Source: Pseudophaeobacter profundi (GTDB taxonomy: Bacteria > Pseudomonadota > Alphaproteobacteria > Rhodobacterales > Rhodobacteraceae). Taken from it: a stretch of 64,000 nt of DNA. A program made the translations under genes and the position numbers. Below the pieces are notes generated by a model. The model saw only the letters and a list, made by a program, of their open reading frames with translations. It was not told the origin of the DNA and searched no databases. Shown here one piece after another: positions 42,356-51,017 of this stretch. Location of the stretch: the NCBI RefSeq assembly GCF_029697505.1, contig NZ_JARJEF010000007.1, forward strand, positions 1-64,000, given 5' to 3'. How positions within the stretch are numbered: position 1 is the first letter of the stretch; every line of letters starts with the position of its first letter.

Positions 42356-43531
42356 TCAGTAGATCTCGAACAGGCCAGCAGCCCCCATGCCACCGCCGAT
42401 GCACATGGTCACCACGCCAAGCTTGGCGCCGCGACGTCGGCCTTCACGCAGGATATGACCCGTCATGCGCGCCCCCGTCATGCCAAAGGGGTGGCCGATC
42501 GCGATAGAACCGCCATTCACGTTGCATTTGGCGTCATCAATCCCAAGACGGTTGCGGCAATACAGCGCCTGGCTGGCAAAGGCCTCGTTGAGTTCCCAGA
42601 TGTCGATGTCATCCACTGTCAGACCATGCCGTTCCAGCAGACGGGGCACGGCGAATACCGGGCCGATGCCCATCTCGTCGGGTTCGCAGCCCGCAACCGC
42701 AAAGCCCTTGAAGGCACCCATGGCTTCGATCCCGCGCTGCTCTGCCTCTTTGGAATCCATCAACACCACCGCAGCGGCACCATCGGATAGCTGGCTGGCA
42801 TTGCCAGCGGTGATGAAGTTTCCTTCACCGCGTACCGGGGCCAGGCCCGACAGCCCGTCCAGCGTGGTGCCGGGGCGATTGCATTCATCCCGGTCCACCA
42901 GCGCCTCTTTCATCGAGATCTCGCCGGTTTCCTTGTCCTTGACCGCCATGGTGGTGGTCACTGGAATGATTTCATCATCAAACAGCCCCGCCGATTGCGC
43001 CGCAGCAATCCGCTGCTGGCTGCGCAGCCCATAGGCATCCTGATCTTCGCGGCTGATACCGTAGCGCTGTGCCACGACATCGGCGGTTTCGATCATGGTC
43101 ATATAGACCTCTGGCTTATGCTCTAGCAGCCAGCTTTCATGCGCTGATCGGGCTTTGGGCTGCACCATAGAGATGCTCTCGACGCCGCCCGCAACCATCG
43201 GGCCGGCCCCTTCGCAAATGATCTGCTGCGCTGCCAGAGCAATGGACTGCAACCCCGAAGAGCAAAACCGGTTCACCGTCATGCCCGAAGTGGTCACCGG
43301 CAGCCCGGCGCGCAGCGCAATCTGGCGCGCAATATTAGCGCCGGTTTCGGCTTCGGGCGTGCCACAGCCGATGATGCAGTCTTCAATCTCGGCCCCCTCA
43401 ATGCCGGCACGGGCAACGGCTGCTTCGACCGCAGCGCCGCCCATGGTGGCCCCATGGGTCATGTTGAACGACCCGCGAAAGGATTTGGCCAGCCCGGTGC
43501 GGGCGGCAGAGACAATAACGACTTGTTTCAT
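42356..43531 (-). CDS. acetyl-CoA C-acyltransferase (thiolase)
   Basis: 391 residues. Acyl-enzyme Cys in NRFCSSGLQSIALAA (about 88-102), GHPFGMTGARM (His base) and CIGGGMGAAGLFE (second Cys) near the C-terminus. Cleaves 3-ketoacyl-CoA in the last step of beta-oxidation. Its start overlaps the stop of the bifunctional dehydrogenase/hydratase gene by one base, so the two are coupled like fadB and fadA. Confidence 0.92.
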   Translation of the reverse strand: MKQVVIVSAARTGLAKSFRGSFNMTHGATMGGAAVEAAVARAGIEGAEIEDCIIGCGTPEAETGANIARQIALRAGLPVTTSGMTVNRFCSSGLQSIALAAQQIICEGAGPMVAGGVESISMVQPKARSAHESWLLEHKPEVYMTMIETADVVAQRYGISREDQDAYGLRSQQRIAAAQSAGLFDDEIIPVTTTMAVKDKETGEISMKEALVDRDECNRPGTTLDGLSGLAPVRGEGNFITAGNASQLSDGAAAVVLMDSKEAEQRGIEAMGAFKGFAVAGCEPDEMGIGPVFAVPRLLERHGLTVDDIDIWELNEAFASQALYCRNRLGIDDAKCNVNGGSIAIGHPFGMTGARMTGHILREGRRRGAKLGVVTMCIGGGMGAAGLFEIY

Positions 43532-45627
43532 TAGCTGTTTTCCTTGTTGAGATCGTCAAATGTGCGACCCTCTGCCACCAGTTTTTCCAACAATGGTGCG
43601 GGCTCCCAGAAGTAGGGATCCACCTCGGCCCCTTCGGTGATTGTGGCAAGAATTTTGTCCAGTCCCTGCATATCGGCCCATTTCAGCGGCCCGCCGCGAT
43701 AGCGCGGGAACCCATAGCCAAACAGCAAGGTCATATCGACATCCAGCGGACGGCGCGCGATGCCTTCGCCCAGCACCTTGGCTGCCTCATTCACCATGGC
43801 CGCCATATAGCGGGTGACGATTTCCTCGTCGCTAAAGGCGCGCGGAGTAATGCCTTTTTCTGCGCGTTCCGCCGCGATCAGGTCGATGATTTCAGGATTA
43901 GGCGTGCCACCGCGTTTGCCAGCCTCATAGACATAGTAGCCTTTGCCAGTCTTCTGACCAAAGTGCCCGGCTTCGCAGACCTTATCCATATAATTGCTGT
44001 CGCGGTCGCGTGGATCCATGCCCTCGGCCCGTTTGCGTTTGCGCACCGCCCAACCGATATCCAGCCCCGCCAGATCGGCCACCGCAAATGGCCCCATAGC
44101 AAAACCAAAATCGGTCAGCGCCTTGTCGATCTGATAGGGAGAAGCCCCATCCAGCACCATATGATCCGCCGCCTTGCGATAGGTGGCCAGGATACGGTTG
44201 CCGATAAAGCCATCGCAAACGCCGGCCCGTACCGAGATCTTTTTCAGCCGCTGCCCCAGGGCAAAGCCCGTGGCGACCACATCCAGCGCGGTCTTATCCG
44301 CGACCACGACTTCCAACAGCTTCATCACATGCGCGGGCGAGAAGAAGTGCAGCCCGATCACATCTTCGGGACGCGAAGTGCAGGCGGCGATTTCATTCAC
44401 ATCCAGATAGGATGTGTTGGACGCCAGGATCGCGCCCTTCTTGCAGACCTCATCCAGCTTGGTGAAGACCTGCTTTTTGACGCTCATCTCTTCAAAGACC
44501 GCCTCAATCACCAGATCGACCTCGCTCAGCGCGCTATAGTCGGTGGCCAGGGTCAGCGCCTCTTCGGTCAACTGGGTGAACTGCGCCTCAGAGATTTTGC
44601 CGCGCTTCAACGCACCCTGCAGGTTGCCACTGATACGCCCCTTGGCGGCCTCTGCCGCCTCGGCAGTCATCTCCAGCATCACGACAGACAGGCCAGCCAG
44701 CAGCGCAGCAGTGGCGATGCCCGCCCCCATGGTGCCGCCGCCGATCACGCCGATGGCGGCCAGATCACGCGGCTCGACGCCCTTCAGCTCGGGCAGCTTG
44801 CTGACCGCGCGCTCTGAAAAGAAGGCATGGATCAGCCCTTCGCGCTGGTCTGAATTCATCAGCTGCATGAACAATTCACGCTCGCACTTCAGCCCCTCCT
44901 GCAGAGAGCTGGACTCTGCTGCCGCCTGCACGGCACGCACGCAGGTCGCAGGCGACAACTGGCCCCGGCCCTTTTTCAGCGTTGCCTCATAGACCGCATC
45001 AAAATCAATGGCCTGCGGCGCGGGCAATTCCCCCACAGCGCGTCGGGGCGCGCCCTGATCCAGCAGGTCCTGCGCATAGGCCAGGCCAACCTCGCGTGGC
45101 TCTCCCTCGGCAATCTTGTCGATGATCCCCATGGCAAGCGCCTCTTTGGCCCCCACCTGACGTCCGGATGTAATCATCTCCAGCGCGGCTTCGGTTCCCG
45201 CCACACGGGGCAAGCGCTGCGTACCACCCGCGCCTGGCAGAATACCCAGATGCACCTCGGGCAGCCCCATTTTCGCCGATGGAACAGCAACTCGATAGTG
45301 TGACGACAGCGCCACCTCTAGCCCGCCCCCCAGGGCAGTCCCATGCAGCGCCGAGACCACCATCAAGGGCGAGGCCTCGATGCGGTTGCACAGATCGGGC
45401 AAAAAGATCCCCCGCGGTGGCGCGCCAAATTCACGAATATCAGCGCCGGCAAAATAGGTGCGGCCCTCACCATAGATCAAAACCGCCTTGGCCCCCTCTT
45501 TTTCAGCCCGTTCGATTCCTGCGAGCAGGCCTTCGCGAATATCAAAACCCAGCGCATTCACCGGTGGGTTCTGTGCTTTCAAAACGGCGATCTCTCCGAC
45601 GCGTTCATAGCCGATGGCATCTGTCAT
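43531..45627 (-). CDS. bifunctional enoyl-CoA hydratase / 3-hydroxyacyl-CoA dehydrogenase (FadJ/PimF-like)
   Basis: 698 residues. The N-terminal crotonase domain (about 1-190) shows [10 protein letters not shown] and [42 protein letters not shown]; the NAD-binding dehydrogenase domain begins at [14 protein letters not shown] (about 294) and includes the [13 protein letters not shown] and [15 protein letters not shown] segments; the C-terminal 3HCDH domain ends the protein. AAAAGGA precedes the ATG. First gene of the operon. Phased TTCCAC repeats lie about 170-210 bases upstream. Confidence 0.92.
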   Translation of the reverse strand: MTDAIGYERVGEIAVLKAQNPPVNALGFDIREGLLAGIERAEKEGAKAVLIYGEGRTYFAGADIREFGAPPRGIFLPDLCNRIEASPLMVVSALHGTALGGGLEVALSSHYRVAVPSAKMGLPEVHLGILPGAGGTQRLPRVAGTEAALEMITSGRQVGAKEALAMGIIDKIAEGEPREVGLAYAQDLLDQGAPRRAVGELPAPQAIDFDAVYEATLKKGRGQLSPATCVRAVQAAAESSSLQEGLKCERELFMQLMNSDQREGLIHAFFSERAVSKLPELKGVEPRDLAAIGVIGGGTMGAGIATAALLAGLSVVMLEMTAEAAEAAKGRISGNLQGALKRGKISEAQFTQLTEEALTLATDYSALSEVDLVIEAVFEEMSVKKQVFTKLDEVCKKGAILASNTSYLDVNEIAACTSRPEDVIGLHFFSPAHVMKLLEVVVADKTALDVVATGFALGQRLKKISVRAGVCDGFIGNRILATYRKAADHMVLDGASPYQIDKALTDFGFAMGPFAVADLAGLDIGWAVRKRKRAEGMDPRDRDSNYMDKVCEAGHFGQKTGKGYYVYEAGKRGGTPNPEIIDLIAAERAEKGITPRAFSDEEIVTRYMAAMVNEAAKVLGEGIARRPLDVDMTLLFGYGFPRYRGGPLKWADMQGLDKILATITEGAEVDPYFWEPAPLLEKLVAEGRTFDDLNKENS

Positions 45628-45799
45628 TCGAATTCCTTTTCTCCCGTTGGGCTCCAGCGCAGCCGCCCGGTTAGCCCCTGTGTTTCGTCAATCTCAGCAT
45701 AAGCCATGTCTTAGCGCAAAGTCCCAGCGCAAAGCGCCGATGCAGAACCTCACGTCACAGGCAGTACATCCACCAAGGGCGATGATGGCTCCTTGAAAA

Positions 45800-45837
45800 T
45801 TCCACAATGCGGAAATCTATTCCACAAATTTCCACTT
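45800..45837. promoter_or_regulatory. three helically phased TTCCAC repeats
   Basis: TTCCACAA at 45800-45807, TTCCACAA at 45820-45827 and TTCCACTT at 45830-45837: starts are spaced exactly 20 and 10 bases, about two turns and one turn of the helix. A GGAAAT-type opposing half-site (45811-45816) lies between. Probable binding array for a regulator of the beta-oxidation operon (fadJ start at 45627). The regulator is not in the window. Confidence 0.5.
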
Positions 45838-45938
45838 ACCTTAGGCAAGAGCCTTCATAGGATCAAGCCATAAACAATCCAGACGACCTAGCGGAATTCC
45901 CACCCCAGACAGCCGCATCAACCGACAGCCACAGATCA

Positions 45939-45970
45939 AGAAAAGGGGCACCTGCCCGTGCAGATGCCCC
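45939..45970 (-). terminator. rho-independent terminator of the Tm-1-like gene
   Basis: On the minus strand an 11-bp stem with one G-T pair (45970-45960 with 45955-45945) and 4-base loop is followed by TTTTCTTG. It lies 115 bases past the Tm-1-like stop codon. Confidence 0.85.
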
Positions 45971-46084
45971 CTTCAGATATTTCAGCTGCCCAACCCGATC
46001 CGGCCAACCCAGTCCAGTCCGCCCCAGTCAAGCGTCGGCGCGTGACACCGGCACGCGATGCCAGCCCCCACTGATCGACTGCAC

Positions 46085-47323
46085 CTATAGCTCCGCCTTG
46101 ATGACCCCGCTTGCCACCCATGCGTCAAAAACCTCTAGCACTTTGTCACAAAACGCGGCGTCATTGATGTGACAGTCCAGTGGGTACAGGTCGACACTAT
46201 CGGGGCAGACAGCGCGAATCTCTGCGCAAAACGCCGCAAGCCCCGCCGCATCCTGCAGGTCTCCTCCGGGGCGATCCCACTCATTGCAGCCCCGTTCAGG
46301 CAAAATCAGTGCCACCGGTGCCACCGCCTCTGACAACTTGTCACAGATCGAACGCGCCACCGCCCGGCGTTCCGGCCCATCCAGTACTGCGGAAGACAGC
46401 AACCGGTTATGGGCATGGGTCGGGCGGCCCTCCAGCGCGCTCGGCACCCCCTGCCAGCCAACGAAATCAACCAGATCATAACACCCCGGCGCCACCAATT
46501 GCGGCGTACCGACCCGGCCCGCATGGGTCAGGCGATCCGCCCCCGCCGACAGCCCGCCAAACAAATGGTTTGAAACCTCCTGCGGCGCAAAATCCAACAC
46601 CGCAGCAAAGGCACCCTCGCCTGCAAGACTCTCAAAGGCGCGCCCCCCCATGCCGGTGGCGTGAAATACCGCAACCTCAAACCCCCGCGCCTCCAGCGCG
46701 GGCTTCAGCTGCACCATATACCGCAGCACGGTCTTGCCAAAAGAGGTCATCCCAATCAGTGGCCGCTGCCGCCGTGGCGCCTCAACTGCACGCGCCGCCC
46801 CCAAGATCGCCCCAGCGGCTTGGCTCAGTGCCGCCCTGCATATCGAATTCAACCCATACAGCCCACCAGCCCAAAGGATCATCTGCACATCCGCCGGGAT
46901 CCGGTCCGGCGGCATCAAGGGCGAAAAGGCAACGGTAGAAACCACATATTTCGGCACCCCAACAGGCAGCGCCGCGCAGAGATCCAGCGCCAGATCGGTG
47001 CCCATGGTCCCCCCCAGCACCACCACCCCATCAATGCGCCCGTCCAGATGCAACTGACGTGCCTTGGCAGCCGCTCCCGCCCCCATGATCTGCATCGCGA
47101 TATTTTCGTCGCCACTCGCGATCGCCGCCTCAATGGTACTGCCTCCGGCACGAGCCACTTCATGCTTGCTCACATCCACCGGGCGCCGCGGACTCCCCAG
47201 AACGCTCACATCCATCGACAAAACGGCACCACCCTGGCCACGAATAACCTCTGCCAGATACCACAGCTCATCCTCTTTGGTATCATAGGTGCCGACCACC
47301 AATATGGTCTTTTCAACCGTCAT
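46085..47323 (-). CDS. Tm-1-like ATP-binding protein (UPF0261)
   Basis: 412 residues. Typical of the family are ILVVGTYDTKEDELWYLAEVI at the N-terminus, VVLGGTMGTDLALDL (about 101-115), IGMTSFGKTVLRY and EVAVFHATGMGGRAFESLAGEG, ending in a conserved DCHIND near the C-terminus. Named after the tomato Tm-1 resistance protein; the bacterial function is unknown, though a nucleotide-binding N-domain and TIM-barrel C-domain are known for the family. Elsewhere the gene is often paired with a phosphoenolpyruvate-hydrolase-like TIM-barrel gene, which is missing here. Downstream of the aldehyde dehydrogenase on the same strand. Confidence 0.88.
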   Translation of the reverse strand: MTVEKTILVVGTYDTKEDELWYLAEVIRGQGGAVLSMDVSVLGSPRRPVDVSKHEVARAGGSTIEAAIASGDENIAMQIMGAGAAAKARQLHLDGRIDGVVVLGGTMGTDLALDLCAALPVGVPKYVVSTVAFSPLMPPDRIPADVQMILWAGGLYGLNSICRAALSQAAGAILGAARAVEAPRRQRPLIGMTSFGKTVLRYMVQLKPALEARGFEVAVFHATGMGGRAFESLAGEGAFAAVLDFAPQEVSNHLFGGLSAGADRLTHAGRVGTPQLVAPGCYDLVDFVGWQGVPSALEGRPTHAHNRLLSSAVLDGPERRAVARSICDKLSEAVAPVALILPERGCNEWDRPGGDLQDAAGLAAFCAEIRAVCPDSVDLYPLDCHINDAAFCDKVLEVFDAWVASGVIKAEL

Positions 47324-47359
47324 CGCTCACTCCCCCCTGCGGCCCCTGGCGCCGCCCAT

Positions 47360-47390
47360 TTCATCTTGCTCCAAATACCTCCGCCGGAGG
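47360..47390 (-). repeat. dispersed terminator-like repeat, copy B
   Basis: Minus orientation: CCTCC-GGC-GGAGG stem followed by TATTTGGAGCAAGATGAA. Begins about 40 bases after the aldehyde dehydrogenase stop, in its direction of transcription, as for copies A and C. Confidence 0.75.
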
Positions 47391-47429
47391 CCACAGGTTT
47401 TGCAGGGCAAAACCTGTTCACAGCATCCC

Positions 47430-48914
47430 CTACAACTGGATCCAGGCGGTTTTGAGATCCAGGTATTTGTCCAGGGCATGCAGGGATTTGTCATGCCCAT
47501 TGCCCGATTGGCCAACCCCGCCCAGCGGTACGGTATTATCCGCACCGCCATAGGTATTCACATGCACCACGCCGGCCCGGATGCCCGCGACCATGCGATG
47601 GGCCCGCGACAGATCCGCCGTCCAAACCCCCGCCGCCAGACCAAAGTCAGTGGCATTGGCCAGACTCAAGGCCTCCGCTTCGCTGTCAAAGCTGCTCACC
47701 GACAGGACCGGGCCAAAGACCTCGCGCTGAAACAGGGCGTGATCGCGTGCAACGCCCGTCACAACTGTTGGCGCCATATAGCTGCCGCCCGTCTCGGCCA
47801 AGATCCGCGCGCCACCGGTGATCACCCGCCCCCCTTCAGCGCGGGCCATATCCATGAAGGACAGGTTGCGCCGCAGCTGCTCTTCGGAATTCACCGCGCC
47901 GATCTGCGTGCCCAGATCCAGCGGATCCCCGACCCGCAGCGCCTCTGCCTCAGCCGCCAGCCGCGCAACAAACTCATCATGTATCGAGGCCGCCACCAAG
48001 AGCCGCGCCCCGGCGACGCAGACCTGGCCGGAATTGCGAAAAATCCCCATGGCCGAAACTTTGGCCGCCTTGCCCAGATCCGGTGCATCGGCAAAAATGA
48101 TATTGGGGGATTTGCCACCCAGCTCCAGATAACAGCGTTTCAGATTGGATCGCGCCGAGGCCTCCAGCAGCTTGCGCCCTGTCCCGCCCGAACCGGTAAA
48201 GGCCAGGACATCAACCCCCATCGATTCTGCCAGCGCCGCGCCCGTCTCTGCGCCCCTGCCGGTGACCACGTTGAACACCCCATCCGGCAAACCGCACTCG
48301 ACACAGATCTCCGCCAGCCGCAACAACGTCAGCGAAGCTGTCTCGGCCGGTTTCAGCACCACCGAATTGCCCATGGCCAGGGCGGGTGCCAACTTCCAGG
48401 CGCCAATCATCAGCGGAAAGTTCCAGGGCACAATCGCCCCCACCACGCCAACCGGCACCCGATGTACCAACCCCAGGACATCCGATGCCGTGGGGGCCAC
48501 TTCTCCCGCAATCTTGTCCAGGGCCTCGGCGTAGTAGCGAAAGGTCCCGGCGGCCGATCCCGGTTCCGCCTTCAGGGCCATGTTGAATTCGGTGCCATTG
48601 TCGCGTACCCCCAGGACGGCCAGCTCAACCGCCTCGGCTTCGATACGCTCGGCGATCCGGTACAGAACCTTCTTGCGTGCAGCGGGGGACTGCCCCGCCC
48701 AACGACGATCATCATAGGCACGGCGCGCCGAGGCGACCGCCTTTTCGACATCCGCCGCAGAAGCACCCTCCAGCGTGGTTAGAACAGCCCCCTCAATCGG
48801 CGAAGTAACTTCGAGTGGCGTGCCCGAACCTCTTTGCCACGATCCTTCAAGAAAGAGTTTTTGCGGCGCGACATCAGCTGCCCGAAGCTGGTTGATGCGG
48901 TTTTGGTCTGCCAT
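47430..48914 (-). CDS. NAD-dependent aldehyde dehydrogenase
   Basis: 494 residues. Cofactor segment VPWNFPLMIGAWKLAPALAMGNSVVLKPAE (about 158-187), FTGSGGTG, general-base Glu in LELGGKSPN (about 259) and nucleophile Cys in NSGQVCVAGARL (about 294). The start at 48914 has a strong AAAGGAGG. This start lies 136 bases inside the reading frame of the TctA gene, an unusually long overlap. With the aminotransferase at 52978 it could oxidise the semialdehyde produced by transamination of an omega-amino acid. Confidence 0.9.
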   Translation of the reverse strand: MADQNRINQLRAADVAPQKLFLEGSWQRGSGTPLEVTSPIEGAVLTTLEGASAADVEKAVASARRAYDDRRWAGQSPAARKKVLYRIAERIEAEAVELAVLGVRDNGTEFNMALKAEPGSAAGTFRYYAEALDKIAGEVAPTASDVLGLVHRVPVGVVGAIVPWNFPLMIGAWKLAPALAMGNSVVLKPAETASLTLLRLAEICVECGLPDGVFNVVTGRGAETGAALAESMGVDVLAFTGSGGTGRKLLEASARSNLKRCYLELGGKSPNIIFADAPDLGKAAKVSAMGIFRNSGQVCVAGARLLVAASIHDEFVARLAAEAEALRVGDPLDLGTQIGAVNSEEQLRRNLSFMDMARAEGGRVITGGARILAETGGSYMAPTVVTGVARDHALFQREVFGPVLSVSSFDSEAEALSLANATDFGLAAGVWTADLSRAHRMVAGIRAGVVHVNTYGGADNTVPLGGVGQSGNGHDKSLHALDKYLDLKTAWIQL

Positions 48915-50398
48915 TCGGCCTCCTTTAGCTCCTTGCGATCCCGCCAGACGCGCAGCAGGTGGCTTGCAAGAACCAAGATGATGATGATGAAAAGAATGAA
49001 TGATATCGGTCGATTGATGAAATCAAGCGGCTCTTTGACCCGGGCCATACCAGCCCGTAGCTTGACCTCCATTATGCCACCCAGCACCATCCCCAGAATG
49101 ATTGGAACCGCCGGCAGCGACAGCCGTTTGAGGATAAAGCCAAAGATGCCGAACCCCGCCGCAATCAGGCAATCCGTGGCTGAATTGCGCAGCGAATAGA
49201 CGCCAACAAAGCTCAGGGTCAGAATGCACACCCCAAGGAACCGATTGGGGATTTTCACCACCTGCACCAGCGACCGGGTGGCAAAAAGCAGGAAGACAAG
49301 CACCAGAACATTCAGCACCAGCAGCGCCAGATAAAGCGCCACGACGAAATCCATGTCGTTCTGAAACAGCGCCGGCCCCGGCACCACGTTGTGCACATAA
49401 AAGACGCTTAGCATCATTGCCGTCAGCGCCTCGCCCGGGATGCCCAGCGCCAAGAGCGGCACCATGGCTGCCGCCGGCACGGCGTTGTTGGCGGTTTCCG
49501 CCGCGATCAACCCCTCGGAAGAGCCATGGCCAAAATCCTGCGGCCGCTTAGAGGTTTTCTGCGCGTAGGTATAGGACATGAACTGGGCGGTGAACTCTCC
49601 GACACCTGGAATCATCCCCATCAAGACGCCAAAGCTGGCTGAAACGGCGGTGACACGCGGATGGCGCGCCAGTTCGCGCAGCCCCTGGAACATGCCGCCG
49701 CGTAGCTTGTTCAGATGTACTTTTTCGTCTTCATCCATCAGCAAGACAAAGGCCTGGCTTAGGGCAAAAAGCCCCAGAACCACCACGATCAGATTGACGC
49801 CACTGCCCAGGAAATCCTGCCCGAAGGTATAGCGTTGGGTGTATTTCACCGGCTCCATGCCGACCGAGTTCAAAAAGATCCCCAGACAGGCCAGTGCGCC
49901 GGCAATCAACGCCTGGCCACGATGTGCCACCACCACCAGAAGCAGGCCTAGCAGGGCGGCGAGAAAGATTTCACGACTGCCAAACATCGGCGCCACCTTG
50001 GCCAGAACCGGGGCAAACAGGATCAGGCAGATGACGGAGAAGACACCGCCAAAAAAGCTGGCCGAATAGGCAAGGCTCAGGGCGCGGCGTGGCTCTCCGC
50101 GGGCGGTCATTGGATAGCCATCATAGGTGGTCAGCGCATTGACCGCCGTACCCGGCGTATTGATCAGAATCGCAGGGATTGCACCGCCGTACATCGACGA
50201 GCCGTAGATCCCCAACAGCACCGTCAGCCCGACGATAGGATCCATCGAAAAGGTCGCGGGCAACAAAATGGCAATCGCCACAGCCGGGCCAACACCGGGG
50301 ATCGCCCCGATCAAGACCCCGCCTACCGATCCGGCAAGCAGCGCCAGCGCCACGTCCCAGCGCATCAGGATGTCAATCGCAGAGAGGAGAAGATCCAT
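48779..50398 (-). CDS. tripartite tricarboxylate transporter permease TctA family
   Basis: 539 residues with about 10-12 helices. Family signatures include GSVGGVLIGAIPGVGPAVAIAILLPATF (about 22-49), YGSSMYGGAIPAILINTPGTAVNALTTYDGYPM and GMIPGVGEFTAQFMSYTYAQKTSK. The transmembrane body ends at about residue 480; the last 45 residues (from about 495) are Arg/Lys-rich and lie entirely inside the downstream aldehyde dehydrogenase gene. Typical members stop near residue 500, so the tail may come from a lost stop codon or a frameshift. Starts 14 bases after the TctB stop. Confidence 0.88.
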   Translation of the reverse strand: MDLLLSAIDILMRWDVALALLAGSVGGVLIGAIPGVGPAVAIAILLPATFSMDPIVGLTVLLGIYGSSMYGGAIPAILINTPGTAVNALTTYDGYPMTARGEPRRALSLAYSASFFGGVFSVICLILFAPVLAKVAPMFGSREIFLAALLGLLLVVVAHRGQALIAGALACLGIFLNSVGMEPVKYTQRYTFGQDFLGSGVNLIVVVLGLFALSQAFVLLMDEDEKVHLNKLRGGMFQGLRELARHPRVTAVSASFGVLMGMIPGVGEFTAQFMSYTYAQKTSKRPQDFGHGSSEGLIAAETANNAVPAAAMVPLLALGIPGEALTAMMLSVFYVHNVVPGPALFQNDMDFVVALYLALLVLNVLVLVFLLFATRSLVQVVKIPNRFLGVCILTLSFVGVYSLRNSATDCLIAAGFGIFGFILKRLSLPAVPIILGMVLGGIMEVKLRAGMARVKEPLDFINRPISFILFIIIILVLASHLLRVWRDRKELKEAEWQTKTASTSFGQLMSRRKNSFLKDRGKEVRARHSKLLRRLRGLF

Positions 50399-50412
50399 CG
50401 AACACCCAGAGT

Positions 50413-50943
50413 TTAGAGATACAGAATGAAGAAACTGCGCAGGCCAGCAGGCAGGTAATCATAGAGCAGCGCACCGGGAATTCGCACGCCCAGAACCGCC
50501 TTGAACACCACCACAACCGCAACCGCAAAACCGAGGGAGATGCCCAGCATCCAGCCACCGCGATAACCCATGCGGCGCGCCAGCAGCGGCACAAAGACCA
50601 GGGTCACAGGTAGGTAGCCAACTAGCGGCACCAAAAGCACGTAGCCCATGAACCAAAACGCAAATTCCAAGCTGCGCCCCCATAGCCTAGCTTCCCACAG
50701 ATCATAGCGTGAGGTGCGGCGCCACGGCAGGGCGTAGACATGCAAGCCGCCCAGAAGCACCATGCCACCAAGGCTGATCGCAGGCCAGAACCGTGGCTGG
50801 GCAAAGAGCTGGGTCTTTTTGACCCAAGCGGTTTGCTCTCCGATCAGCGCTAAGAGCAGCACCGAAAGGGTCAGAAACACCAGGGCAAAAATCAATTGGC
50901 CGCGTCGGGGGCCGACAAAGCGGCGTTCTCGTTCCGTTGTCAT
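50413..50943 (-). CDS. tripartite tricarboxylate transporter TctB family protein
   Basis: 176 residues, small membrane subunit with four predicted helices (about 17-36, 45-66, 90-112, 120-150). The start at MTTERERRF (50943) has no strong ribosome site; a GTG at 50988 inside the upstream hairpin is the alternative. Partners TctA (downstream) and TctC (upstream) in a proton- or sodium-driven binding-protein-dependent uptake system. Family members are poorly conserved in sequence. Confidence 0.8.
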   Translation of the reverse strand: MTTERERRFVGPRRGQLIFALVFLTLSVLLLALIGEQTAWVKKTQLFAQPRFWPAISLGGMVLLGGLHVYALPWRRTSRYDLWEARLWGRSLEFAFWFMGYVLLVPLVGYLPVTLVFVPLLARRMGYRGGWMLGISLGFAVAVVVVFKAVLGVRIPGALLYDYLPAGLRSFFILYL

Positions 50944-50978
50944 TGAGGGATCTTTTTTGCTTTGCGCAGAAACAGAAA

Positions 50979-51000
50979 CCGGGGCCACAGCAGGCCCCGG
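50979..51000 (-). terminator. intercistronic hairpin tctC/tctB
   Basis: Perfect 8-bp stem (50979-50986 with 50993-51000), 6-base loop, then TTTCTGTTTCTG on the minus strand. Attenuates the permease genes relative to the binding protein. Confidence 0.65.
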
Positions 51001-51017
51001 CAGGATATTTGGCTTGG

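Larger units (their letters stand above)
45628..46084. other. intergenic region upstream of the beta-oxidation operon
   Basis: 457 bases without a gene. It contains, from left to right, duplicated AGCGCAAAG words (45713-45740), the phased TTCCAC repeats (45800-45837) and the terminator of the Tm-1-like gene (45939-45970). No small open frame with a ribosome site is convincing. Confidence 0.6.
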
